Shown in pieces: positions 1 to 11,154 of a stretch of DNA of 64,000 nucleotides. The DNA comes from Archegozetes longisetosus. Taxonomy: Eukaryota > Arthropoda > Arachnida > Sarcoptiformes > Trhypochthoniidae. Location: the NCBI GenBank assembly GCA_018873245.2, contig JAEMBT020000003.1:10477843-10541842 (forward strand), written 5' to 3'. How positions within the stretch are numbered: position 1 is the stretch's first letter; each line of letters begins with the position of its first letter. A program made the translations under genes and the position numbers. The notes under the pieces were generated by a model. The model worked only from the letters and a program-made list of their open reading frames with translations. It made no database searches and was not told where the DNA came from.

Positions 1-1329
1 CACCAAAACAGTATTAATCATCATGAAAATGAAGCTAAAGCTAATCAAAAACTTATTATTGATTATCAAAATGAAGTCAAGACTAAAGAAATTATTATTA
101 ATAACTTTGAAACTGAAATCAAAGTTAATCGAAAAACTATTAACGACTATAAAATGAGTGCAAAATTAACTGAAAATATCATTAATAAGTTGAGAAATGA
201 AGCCAAAACTAGTAATTTAGAAATTAAGCGATTAACAAACGAAACTTTTCGTCTCAAGAGAACCATTAATTTGTTGAGAAATAAGGTTAAGAACTGCTTT
301 TCGGATAACAAGAATAGTTTGGAAAAAGTGAAAAGTTATTTACTAGAAAATAATAAACTTTTTGACGAAAAGTACAAGTCATGTTCCAGTGCGCAAATTT
401 ATGATCTGATCAACACCTCAAACCAAACCACAACTAATTTAAACACTAATAAATCTTTTAATAATGCGACACAAAGTTTGGAAAACTTTAGGAACAAATT
501 GACAGAAAATACTATTAAGTCTGAACAAGTTGTTAACGGATCGGATGCTTGTATTGACAATTCAGTGCCAAATATATCGCCTGAGGTTTTATCAATTGTT
601 CCCATCGTTGACTACATCAATAACAATAAAATTGATTGCATTAGTATTGGATCCAGTGTTGCTAATAATGACTCTAATGAAACATCAAATGATAACAATA
701 TTAATGATAGTATTACTTTCGACTGCATTACTGTGGAAGTGGCTCATGATAGCCATAAGAGATCTAACGAACTTGAAGTCGAAAATTCGGATTCAGAAAA
801 TAGCAATAAAAGGTTGAAAACTAATGATAAAAACAATGCTTCGACTCATATTTTGATGATATCGCTCGACAGTAGAGATGATGAGTTACAAGACGTAAAT
901 GATTGCAATTCAAATGAAGGATCAGTTGCTAACCAGTTCGTTATATCGACCATAACTGGAAGTAGACTATCTATTGATATCAATGAAGACTCAGATACTG
1001 AAAAGTTGAGCAACAACAAGACTGCAGATCTATTTCTGACACAAAATATTGAAACTAATGAATCCGTAAGTCACATCTCGACCTCAAACGGATACTTCTC
1101 TGATAGCAACGAAGAGAACAAATGCTTAATCAATACTCGTAATACAGCTAATCATAAGGGGTTCAAATGTAATTTACCGAACTGTGATTTCGCCACATTA
1201 TTTAAGCCTAAATTTGATGATCACATCAAGAATCACGTGAACTATCATTTAGGCCAAGAAATTCCCGAATTCTGGAAACCATTTTTTAATGATTTCATGA
1301 ACAGCTGTACTACCAGTAAAACTAACTAA
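1..1329 (+). CDS. Coiled-coil protein with C-terminal C2H2 zinc finger (5' end outside window)
   Basis: The reading frame is open from base 1 to the TAA at 1327-1329. The first in-frame ATG is at 154, but the frame stays open upstream with similar Lys/Glu/Asn-rich helical sequence, so the gene or exon probably begins outside the window. The first ~130 residues look like coiled coil. The middle is a low-complexity acidic region rich in Ser, Asn and Asp. Near the C-terminus is one C2H2-like finger, C-x4-C-x12-H-x3-H, starting FKCNLPNCDF. No other domain is recognised. A nucleic-acid-binding or nuclear role is inferred from the finger only. Codon use is AT-rich like the rest of the window. It could be host or transposon-derived. 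No intron is visible in this part. Confidence 0.6.
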   Translation, partial: HQNSINHHENEAKANQKLIIDYQNEVKTKEIIINNFETEIKVNRKTINDYKMSAKLTENIINKLRNEAKTSNLEIKRLTNETFRLKRTINLLRNKVKNCFSDNKNSLEKVKSYLLENNKLFDEKYKSCSSAQIYDLINTSNQTTTNLNTNKSFNNATQSLENFRNKLTENTIKSEQVVNGSDACIDNSVPNISPEVLSIVPIVDYINNNKIDCISIGSSVANNDSNETSNDNNINDSITFDCITVEVAHDSHKRSNELEVENSDSENSNKRLKTNDKNNASTHILMISLDSRDDELQDVNDCNSNEGSVANQFVISTITGSRLSIDINEDSDTEKLSNNKTADLFLTQNIETNESVSHISTSNGYFSDSNEENKCLINTRNTANHKGFKCNLPNCDFATLFKPKFDDHIKNHVNYHLGQEIPEFWKPFFNDFMNSCTTSKTN

Positions 1330-3009
1330 TCGCTAAATCATTCTCAAAACTTAACTATTTTCAAGTATTTATTAAACGGGATCATTTTTCTCTTTGAGTC
1401 ATTTCAAGTTTAAGAAAATGTTTTCACAAATATTGAGTAATTTTTCGGTATTATCAATTTTTGTCATTTAAATAATTAATATTTGAAGTGCTTTTTGAAA
1501 CAAATTGTTTAGTTTGTTGTCAATCAAACTAGTTTTTACTAGTCTTAAGTTTACCTTAAAGTACGCGAGAATAATTAATTATTTTTCAAGACTAAGATTT
1601 TTACGTAAGTCAAAGTATTTATTAAAATAGTTTTTACTTTTTCTGTAATTCATCTTAACTTTTGCAAAAATACCTTCAGAAATATCGCTATTTTTCTATA
1701 TTATCTGAGTGTTGAGTACTTTATAGAAGTTCTTTGCTCATAAGTGCCGTTTTAGAATTCTACAAAAATGGTATAAAGGTACAAAATGTAATATTTTTCA
1801 CTTAGAATTAAGCGTTAAGATCATATTTCATTTTGATCTGAACTAAAAGTTATCCCTTTTGTGGCAAAGTTTCCATACGCAACAAAATCTTAACAAAACA
1901 CTTGATGTATCGCCAATAAAAAATCTATAAATTCATATATAGTATTGTTTTATTGAATTGAGTCTGACTTCTAGCCTTTGTATTGCGCTGAAAATTTGTT
2001 GTGAACCAGTTAATCCTGCACTTTGTTTCCTAACTTTTGACTTTTAAACAACTTCATTAACCCTTGTGTTTTCCTTTTAGTAACAATCGACTAAAGTGTT
2101 TGTCGGTTAACTCATTATTCAACTGGATTTCTAACTAAATCTGTTTTTAAATCTGTTTTCCCAAAAGAAGTTGGACTTTTAGCTAATGGATAATTTGAAA
2201 TTGCACGATCAAACTTTTTCCTTAAGTCTTGGTGATATTTATTGCGAAGGAAACGAGTAAACTTTACCTGAGAATGAGTTTTGAAGAAGAGATTAATTTT
2301 GATTTATTTGACTTATAACGATAATAACCTTTACCAATAACTAAACCTGTCTTACTGTATGTTATAATTCGTACTTTCATTTTGAATAGTCGTTACTTTG
2401 AAGATCTTCAATCAGACATTGTTATGATTTAAATATTAATTAAACATCTAATGGCAATAAAATTCGTTTAAGGGCTATTATACAAATTGACGTCAACAAT
2501 TACATCCTAGAGTTTGGCACACAAACTAAACTTCAAAATGATCGTAGATTATCTTAAAGGCAGCTTTTTGTGCACTCAGTAATCGATTGTCAAAGTTTTG
2601 GTTCACATCATTTTTATGATTTATCAACTTTGAAAAGGGTATCTGAAAAGGTGCAACACAAATGGTACCAATACAGTTTCAATTCAAAATTTTGCTTCAA
2701 ATGCATAGTTAATAAACGTAATGCACAACAAATACAGTGTCATAGCTGATGCTTTCAGTAGAAGATAAAGATAGTCATAGTCAGGAGAACTTCACTAAGA
2801 TATTTGAAAAATAGTTAGATTCAATTTTACTAGAGATGATTTGAGTGTTCGGGCATTTTTCCCTATAGGTCAACGAAGTTCCCAAAAACTCAAGAATCGT
2901 TTCTGATTGATATGTAATCCATGGTCTTTAAGACACAATAAATCTTCTTAACTTTATAATTATTTTTAATGAAATTTGTTAAATGAAGAAAAATAATTAT
3001 AAAAGCCTT
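1330..3009. other. Intergenic AT-rich DNA
   Basis: No gene, long ORF or clear repeat is seen. The first part is presumably the 3' untranslated region of the upstream zinc-finger gene. Confidence 0.4.
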
Positions 3010-4001
3010 AACCCACCCTAAGCAACTGCGTCTGGGCAAAGACCTTTGACCTCTTGGTTCGATGACAGATATAGGGACACATCTTAGACTAGAATACTCA
3101 AAGTTTTGACATGTACAATGCCATAGAGAACATTACGAAAATATTTTTAACATTGATTTCATGAGAGGAAATATGATTTCTAAGGTTCATTTGACCCCAC
3201 TCTCCATCAGTTTCTTTTGAGATTTCGCTCAAAAATTACTAAAATTAGGGGGATGATTTTGGAAAAGTTTTAGAATGATGGAACAGGATCAGATCGACGA
3301 TTGAAGATTCCATTTGAATAGCTGTACAACTCGTTCGAAACACTCTACATCATATAGTTAATTGATTTTTAATGAGTGGTTTTCATAATTTCAATAGCTC
3401 ATAACTCTTGAAGCGTTCAACCGATATGCTTAAGACTTATATTTCTGGAAAATGTGTACAAAAACCTTTGAAATGATGTGTATATCACCGGTGTTCATTG
3501 GTGGATCTATTGGAACAGATGATGATATGCACATCATTTCAAAATTTTTTGCACACAGTTTCCAGAAATATAAGTCTTAAGCATATCGGTTGAACGCTTC
3601 AAGAGTTATGAGCTATTGAAATTATGAAACCACTCTTTAAAATCAATTAACTATATGATACTGAGTGTTTCGAACTCGTTGTACAGCCATTCAAATAAAA
3701 CTTCAATCATCGATTTAATCCTGTGAAAGATTTTGCACCACTCTAGAACTTCCCCAAAATCATCTCCCTAGTTTTAGTGATTTTTGAGCGAAATCTTAAA
3801 ACCGATGGAGGCTGGGGTTAAATGAACTTTATAAATCATATCTTCTCTCGTAGACGCAATATTAAAAAAAATTCGAAATGTTTTTTACAGAATTATACGT
3901 GTCAAAAATTTGAGTATTCTAGTTTAAGATGTGTCTCTATATTTTCTATTGAACTATGAGGTCAAAGGTCTTTGCTCACGCACAATCGTTCAGGATGGGT
4001 T
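3010..4001. mobile_element. Foldback element 1 (about 1 kb near-complete palindrome)
   Basis: The left arm (about 3010-3490) is an imperfect reverse complement of the right arm (about 3530-4001). Paired landmarks are GCAAAGACCTTTGACCTC at 3037-3054 against GAGGTCAAAGGTCTTTGC at about 3957-3974, and AAGTCTTAAGCATATCGGTT near 3570 against its complement near 3420. The ends read AACCCACCCT and AGGATGGGTT. The loop is only a few tens of bases around 3495-3530. There is no coding capacity and no clear target-site duplication. This is a non-autonomous foldback or MITE-like element that could form a hairpin about 480 bp long. Confidence 0.75.
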
Positions 4002-4584
4002 GTCCTTTTCTCTTGATGCTATCCTTCTTGACTAAGGATTAAGCGCAAACTTCAAAATTGTCTAACACATATTTCAAAACACTATTGTTAATTTTCGAAA
4101 TTTCTGATCGAATCGCATTTTGTGCCCAGTTATTGATAACCGTCTTAACCTTATATATAGAATTTTCCAATCTACCTTTTATTATACAACATTTGATATT
4201 ATGTATCAAATGACTTCGCACGACTCCGCAAATATTTTTGTTCTTCGCTTGACTTATCTATAGATAGAGACCTGATCCCGGTTTTCTCACTAATCTTATA
4301 TTTTCTCTATTCTTTCAACAGTTCTGTGAGTTGTTGCTTCTGGGATCCCGTCTAATTCTAAACGTTTTACAAATTTTTAAAACCTTTTCATATTTTCACT
4401 TCTCTCAATGAAACTGCTAATTTGTTAGCGCACAATTAACTCTTTACTCGTTAACAAAGCATATCAGTTTATGCTTGCTAAAATCATTAATCCAACACTA
4501 GCATGACTACTTATATGTTGTTTAACTGTCTTTTTGTTTAGATGTTGCTGTTCTTGCTGTTAGCTTAGTCATTAGCTCCATATA
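4002..4584. other. Spacer without recognisable gene
   Basis: A 60-codon minus-strand frame at 4039-4221 is open, but it shows no domain and could be chance in AT-rich DNA. Confidence 0.3.
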
Positions 4585-4660
4585 ACAAGGATTGACTTAA
4601 ACTTTAATTAATAAAAAATCCAATAGTTTTGGAGATGAGTTGAATGCTTTTAATTTTTGA
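4585..4660 (-). repeat. Left fragment of the 10-13.5 kb repeat unit
   Basis: The sequence from CAAGGATTGACTTAAACTTT through GTTTTGGAGATGAG closely matches the repeat units at 12.7, 13.0 and 13.3 kb. The matching continuation of the unit resumes only at about 10007. The retrotransposon between these points was therefore inserted into one repeat unit. The flanking ATTTTTGAA/AATTTTTCAA region is a plausible but imperfect target-site duplication. Confidence 0.6.
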
Positions 4661-4663
4661 ATA

Positions 4664-5273
4664 ATGCAGTTTGTTGATGAAATATTGAATGTATTTGACG
4701 AATGTTTACTGAACGTTAATAAACATGAAGGTAAAACTTTTAAGAAGGATATGGTGAGAAAAATGGTAGCTGATATGAGAGACAACTGCATTTCTATTGT
4801 TAACAAAGTGATTAATAATAGTTTTAATGGAAACTCGAGCAAAGACGATAATAATAATAGTCAGAAATCAATCGTAATAGAGGACAAACCCAATGATGAT
4901 TCAGAGAAAGAAATGATTGATTTGAACAATAAACAAGATATCTTTAAATCAATTAACAATCAGTCCAGGCAAATATCAGATCTTCAAAAGCAAATGAGTA
5001 AGTTAGAAAAATTCATAAATAAATCGATAAGTCATCGAAATCAAGGCAAACAGTACTACAATAGTATGAAAGATGACCTAATAAAAGTAATATGTAATAA
5101 TTGTGGTAAATATGGGCACTATTCGAGAACTTGTAGAAGTTTCAAACCAAAATGCTATTTTTGCAAAAAAAGGTCACACTAAGGGATTTTGCAGAAGAGT
5201 CTCAGAAACATATGAATATCACAACTCGAATAGAAATAAAGCTAGAAGTTATGGACATGAGCTCATCAATTGA
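4664..5273 (+). pseudogene. Retrotransposon ORF1 (gag-like, zinc knuckle)
   Basis: An open frame starts at ATG 4664 and runs 172 codons. It has a helical, charged N-terminal half and ends in a CCHC knuckle, CNNCGKYGHYSRTC, followed by the start of a second, CYFCKK. The frame then closes at 5180-5182, right after a run of seven A (about 5164-5170). One frame over, the second knuckle continues GHTKGFCRR and runs to about 5273. So ORF1 carries a single-frame slip in an A run, from mutation, sequencing error or slippage. Zinc-knuckle ORF1 proteins bind the element RNA. Confidence 0.7.
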
Positions 5274-5429
5274 AATGAAATAGAAAAAGCTAAGCGTTTT
5301 TTAGGACAAACCTCTACTCAACCAATTTTACTACAGATGCAAAGTCCATACCAAACAAATTCAATGATCTACAGTCAAGCTCAAGTCAACCCGTTTTACA
5401 TAACATATTAAGTCAAAATTTTGCGAGTA

Positions 5430-8400
5430 AAAAGTCTTTAAATATCTTTGTTGCTAACTTTAGGAGTTTGAGAAACAAAATAGTTTTACTAAATCAAAAA
5501 CTAACAGAATTAAATGTTGATATCTTGTGGGTCAGAGACTTGGCTCACAGACTGTATAACAGACAATATGATCTCAAATGAATACACTATACATAGAATT
5601 GATCGTAAAAGTGGTAGAGAAGGTGTTATCTTAGGAGTAAAAAAGTGTCTAAAATCTTACGTTAAATCAGAGTTTTATTTAGAAAACTTAGAGTCGATTT
5701 GGGTTGAAATTTTAGTAAACAATAATGAAAAAATTCTCGTAAATAGTTGTTATAAATCTCAATATAGTTATAAAGAATTTTTAAAATCATATGGTAAAAC
5801 TTAGAAAAAGTTGAGAAACAATCTAAAAATTATAAATGCATAATTGCTTGTGGAGATTATAATGTTGACTACAGCGTTAAAAACAGTCATTCAAATGAAT
5901 ATAGAAAATTTAATGACTGCTTTGCAAATTATGGGTTTATCCAGGCAGTCAAAAACTCAACTTTTTCAAATGGCAAAATAATTTATTTATTTTTCATTAA
6001 TGATACTGACTTATTACAATCTATAAAAGTCGTAGAAAATATTGCATTTTCTTGTGATCATTGCTCAATATTAGCAGTACTAAAAATTGACAAAACTATT
6101 AAAACTGTAACTAAAGTATTTATCAAAGACTATTCAGAGAAAAATTGTATAAAATTGCTTGAAAAACTTAATGGGATCGATTGGTAGGAAATTACGGAAA
6201 GATGTTTAGGTATCGATGAAGTTTATAATACCATATATAAGGTGATTGAGTTAGCAGTGCATGAGAGCATACCTTCTAAACTGAAGAAAAGTAGTAATAA
6301 CTATATAAATAAAGAAACCAAACAACTTATCTACAAAAAACGAAAATTAGTAAAAAATTTGAAACAAAAATACAGTAATAAAATATTCAATCGACTAAAA
6401 TTAGTTCAAATTAAAACTGAAAAAAGTTTAGAGCAATTTTATAGTAATAAAATTTCAAAAATAATAGACAAATCACCAAAGCTTAAGGACTTATATAACC
6501 ACATAAAAAGTAAGATAGATCCACAAAATGCTACTATTATGTTTGATGGAAATAATAACTCTTTAAATAGTAATAAAGACATAGCACAGGCCTGTTCAAA
6601 CCACTTCAAGAGCGTTTTCAAAGCTAAAACCTATTATAAAGAGAAAAAAGATATAAGTGTACTCAGTCAATTATCTAATCCTACTCTAACTATGACTGAT
6701 ATTGCCAGGGAAATAAGTAATCTTAAAATTAGAAAATCTTGTGGTAATAGTCCATTGAGTACCAAAATGATGAAATATTGTATCAATCCTATTTCTAGAT
6801 CACTTTTTACAATTTTTTGAAAATATTATCAAATTTTCAGCAATACCTCAATATCTTAAGGTAGGAAAAGTTACTCCTGTCTGGAAACCTGGCAAGGATA
6901 AAAACAGTATATTATCCTATAGACCAGTCTCAGTACAATCTAACAAAAATATTTTTGATCATTTACTACTTAACAATTTAAATTTTCACATATTCAGTAA
7001 TAACATTATTCCCGAATCTTAGTATGGATTCATGCCGGGTCTAAATGTAGAATCTCAAATGATAGACATTTTTAAGGAAATCTATACAAAATTGGATGAT
7101 AAAAAATGCATTTGTGTAGACTTCATATTTTTTGACTATCAAAACGCATTTGATATAATAGATCATGGAAAACTGCTAAGTTCAATGAGATAGGAATTTC
7201 TGGTGTAATTTTTGACATAATAGAAAATTATATTGATTGCAAACAATATGTAGTTTTTGGTCAAGGAGAATCAGAACGATACAATGTTAGTTCGAGATTT
7301 TTACAGGGAGGAGTCTATTCTCTATTAGCGTTTAATATATTTGTTAGAAAGATGAAAAGTATTTTTAAATTTAGTAAGCTTTTTCAATTTGTGGATGATT
7401 CCAGTGTAATGAATGCTATATTTGGAGAATGATCGTACGGTTGAACTAGACTTTACGTGGCCAGAGATTTTCGATATAAGCTTGGTATATAAATAATCTA
7501 TAACTCAAACTGAGTTCAAATATATAAATTTTATTCACCGCAAGTGACCAGAACATCGTTAGAAATATTCCCAAAAAATCGACTAGACTTTACGTGGCCA
7601 GAGAATTCAAACACGAATTTTATATACAAATAATCTATAACTCATGCAGAGATCATATACATAAATTTTATTCACCGCAAATGACCAGAACATTGGTAAA
7701 AATATTCCCGAAAAAATCGGTTAGACAACGTGGCCAGAGATTTTCGACATAAGCTTTCTATATAAGGAAACTACAGCTCAAGCTGAGTTCAAATATACAA
7801 ATTTCATTTGCCGCAAATGACTAGAACATTGGTAAAAAAATTTCGATTAATCTAGTATATAGAAAATTACCGTAAAATAAATTTATGGAATCAAGTTTCA
7901 ACTCAAACTAATTGAAACGAACAGAATTTTACTATTCTGATAATATATTTTGATGAAATTTCAAAAAATAAAAATATTGAAAAAATGAGAGAACTCAGAT
8001 CCTTGGTCTAAAATAATACCTCGTTAATAAAATATTTTTTGAACAAAGTCTTGACAAGGACTAAAAGATTATTAAATAACGTAGGGTTAGTGATGTAAAG
8101 TGCAAAACAAGATCCGTGTAGCTTCACGATCACAAGATCCGGGAACCGTTTTCTTGCGGTAATGGCGGAATATGGCTTATAAATATAAACTAAGTTAAAG
8201 ATCTTGGCTAATAAATGTACCGTTAGGCCTAAATGTGTCATTGGAAGCGTCATAGGGGATGCACTGATTATCGCTCAGACGATGCTCAGTTGGTTTAATA
8301 GGGCAAGCGGTTCTGCTTAGTATGTTGAAAGCCGATTGAAAATTCTACGTGTCGGGTCAAAGTAACCCAGCGAAAATAACGCCTCAATAATAACAACTTT

Positions 8401-9870
8401 TATAGTGTTTTTGGAAGGCTATTAATAATTTATTGCTTATAATATCAGTATTAATCTATATTAAGCGAGAAATTTCACATATGGCTACGTTATTTAATAA
8501 TCTTTTAGTCCTTGTCAAGACCTTGTTCAAAAATATTTTTAACGAGGTACTATTTTAGACCAAGGTCCCGTAGGATCCAAGTTCTCTCATTTTTTCAATG
8601 TATTTTTATTTTTTGAAATTTCATCAAAATATATTATCAGAACAGTGAAATTCTGTTCGTTTCAATCAGTTTGAGTTGAAACTTGATTCCATAAATTTAT
8701 TTTACTGTAATTTTCTATATGCTAGATTAATTGAAATTTTTTTTACCAATGTTCTAGTCATTTGCAGCAAATAAAACTTATATGTCTGAAATCAGCCTAA
8801 GCTATAGTCTATTTATATACAAAGTTTATGTCGAAAATCTCTGGCCACGTTGTCTAACCGATTTTTTCGGGAATATTTTTACCAATGCTCTGGTCATTTG
8901 GAGTGAATAAAATTTATATATTTGAACTCAGCTTGAGTTGTAGTTTATTTATATACAAAGCTTATTTGAAAAATTTGTGGCCACGTAAAGTCTAATCTAT
9001 TTTTCGGGAATACTTTTACCGATGTTCTGGTCATTTGCGGTGAATAAAACTTATTTATCTGAAATCAGCTTAAGCCATAGTTTATTTATATACAAAGTTT
9101 ATGTCGAAAATCTTTGGCCACGTAAAGTCTAGTTCGACAGATCGTACCAATTTACAGAATGAAATAAATAAACTCTATTAATGGTCACTATGTATAGGAT
9201 TGAAAATTAATGCAATGAAAACAAAACATTAGGTTTACAAGAAGGCAAAATTTTAATATAGACACTTATGAAATAAATTGTCTCCCAATAGAAAACATAA
9301 CAACTCATAACATTTGGGGGTATATTTTGTTTCGAAGTTAAAATTTGATGAACAAGCAGACTATGTAATACAAAAAAGCATATAAAAAATGGGCAATACT
9401 TAAGTTTATTTGTAATGGTGCAAATGGCCTAGTATTTCTGAAATTTTATAAAACACATTTTACCAGTTCTAGAAAATTGTAGTTTAATATGGTTTTCAAA
9501 TATTACACAATCCAATAGAGTAGAAAAAGTCCAAAGGAAAGCTACCAAATATATCTGTTATAAATTGGGTGAAAGGTGTTTTAATTATGAAGATAGATTA
9601 AAAGAACTTAATATATATTCATTAAATAAAAGGAGGAATTCTAAAGCATTATTACTATTGTACAAAATCAGGAATAAGTTCAATTCTATACCCAACTCTT
9701 GGATTGATGAATTTTATTTCAGAAATACAAGAAACGGATTACTTCTAGATATTCCTAATAATAGACTGCGTAATACAGATAAATATGTTTTCAACAAAAT
9801 TAAAATATTGTATAACTCACTACTTTCTAACATACAAGATAGTATTGATGATAAATGTTTTATGAAATAA
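5430..9870 (+). pseudogene. Retrotransposon ORF2 (endonuclease plus reverse transcriptase), broken
   Basis: Frames must be pieced together by eye. The endonuclease shows NIFVANFRSLRNK near 5440, SETWLT near 5527 and GDYNVDYS near 5853. An intact 192-codon linker frame lies at 6242-6820. Reverse transcriptase motifs are LSYRPVSV near 6914, DYQNAFDIIDH near 7135, QGG near 7304 and the catalytic box FVDDSS near 7388. The frame is cut at 7431 by foldback element 2 and resumes at 9148 with QNEINKLY and LKINAMKTK. The C-terminal frame 9565-9870 (start MGERCFNYEDRLKELN) matches the region after the thumb in Jockey/CR1 ORF2. At least six stops or slips make it non-functional. Confidence 0.8.
7439..9139. 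mobile_element. Foldback element 2 (family A), 8-bp target duplication
   Basis: This is a 1701-bp palindromic element. Its ends begin G-G/T-T-[T/C]-GAACTAGACTTTACGTGG and it is flanked by the direct repeat GATCGTAC at 7431-7438 and 9140-9147. Each arm (left about 7439-8095, right about 8490-9139) contains sub-repeats of roughly 140 bp. In the left arm, successive copies of the TAGAC...GTGGCCAGAG motif begin near 7446, 7581 and 7722. A roughly 400-bp centre lies between the arms. The only ORFs are short and unrelated to known proteins. It sits in the reverse transcriptase of the non-LTR element, so it is younger. A second family member lies at 34481-35763. Confidence 0.85.
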
Positions 9871-11154
9871 GTACTAGAATATTTATAACTTAATTTAGAA
9901 TGGTCATTATAATCGTTTTACTATTTATAAATTGTATGGATTGCGACAAGTTCGTAATTTCAAGCTATTGCTGAATAAAGATTATTATTATTATTATTAT
10001 TGTATTGCATAATGAATTTTTCAACATTCATTATTTGATACTTTAGAACATGTTCTATTATAAAACACAAGAATCTTAGTAAACTATTATTATTTGTCAT
10101 TTACACTTTAAGCTTGAATCTAACTTTGAATTGTATTCTAGGAACTTATTTCGAAAAATTGAATTATATTAAAAACTTCAATAACTATTTAAATTTAAAT
10201 CTTGTAATTACTGTGAATAATCTTTAAAAACTGTTCAATTTATGTACAATTCATCAAAACTAAAACGAAGCAGGTAAAAAGTTCTATAATTTAGAGTTAT
10301 ATTTTTTAAACCATTGAGGGTTATATTTTTTTAACCATTCGAGTCCAAATACTGGACCTAAAACTTTTATATGAAAAATGGCATGCTTTATAGTTAAATA
10401 AGTATAGTTTAAATATTTTAATCTCTTAAATAAAATCTGAGGCAAAAATTGATCATTAAGTATACTAAGACTACAATTATAGAACTCAAAAGCAGTTTTG
10501 ATGATATTTGTATAACAAGAATTGATTTAATTTTTAATGAAGGTGAGGTCATGGTCATCATTATGTTCAAGATTAGGTTCTGTTGCGTTATAATTTTAAT
10601 AATTTTAAACGGTGGATCAAATTTCTATAAGTTTTTCAATTAATTTGCTTTATATTACGATTTCTCATCTATAAGTATTTTTTGTATTTCATTGAGTTAG
10701 CGCATTAAAGCACTGAGGTGACGATATGTGTTGTCTGTAGCACTACCCACTTGGGCTGTGCAATATGATATAGCCGTTTGTTTCATCCAATAATCGATGA
10801 CACTAACCCACGGAATCAGATCTTGCGTGTTCTATCACCTAAAAAAATACTTTTTAGAGATGGAACCTAAGCATCTATTTTTAATTTTGATGTCTTAAGC
10901 GAATATCGATTTATACGCGCATTAAGTCTACAATAATAGTACTAAAAATCTTGGCTCAATATATGTATGACGAGAACTGACTTAAATTTTAATGAATGTC
11001 AATTCTAATAGATCTGGAGATGAGTTCTTGTATTATGTTAATGATCTTTTCGACAATCATTACCTGATACTTGCAAACGTATTTTCCAGAATACAGTATC
11101 ACGCTAAATAGTCAATAATTGACAACTATTTTAACTTGAATATGATTTCAGGGT

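Larger units (their letters stand above)
4655..10006 (+). mobile_element. Non-LTR (Jockey/CR1-like) retrotransposon, decayed and split by a foldback element
   Basis: The order is ORF1 with CCHC zinc knuckles (4664-5273), ORF2 with an apurinic endonuclease (about 5430-6190), a linker, a reverse transcriptase (about 6815-7430 and 9148-9250) and a Jockey/CR1-type C-terminal region (about 9500-9870). The 3' end is an (ATT)n tail near 9977-10001, as in many elements of this superfamily. Several stops and frameshifts make it inactive. A foldback element with an 8-bp target duplication occupies 7439-9139, inside the reverse transcriptase. The whole retroelement lies inside a unit of the 10-13.5 kb repeat family. 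Confidence 0.85.

Noticed and set aside
5160-5180. Run of A at the end of ORF1 as a programmed frameshift site
   Set aside because: The shift needed is +1 and no classic slippery heptamer is in frame. The element has many other defects, so decay is simpler.
8008-8253. Minus-strand frame inside foldback 2, similar to one at 34925-35185 in foldback 4
   Set aside because: The similarity is explained by the two elements being copies of one repeat. The frames contain offsetting indels and no known domain, so protein coding is not supported.
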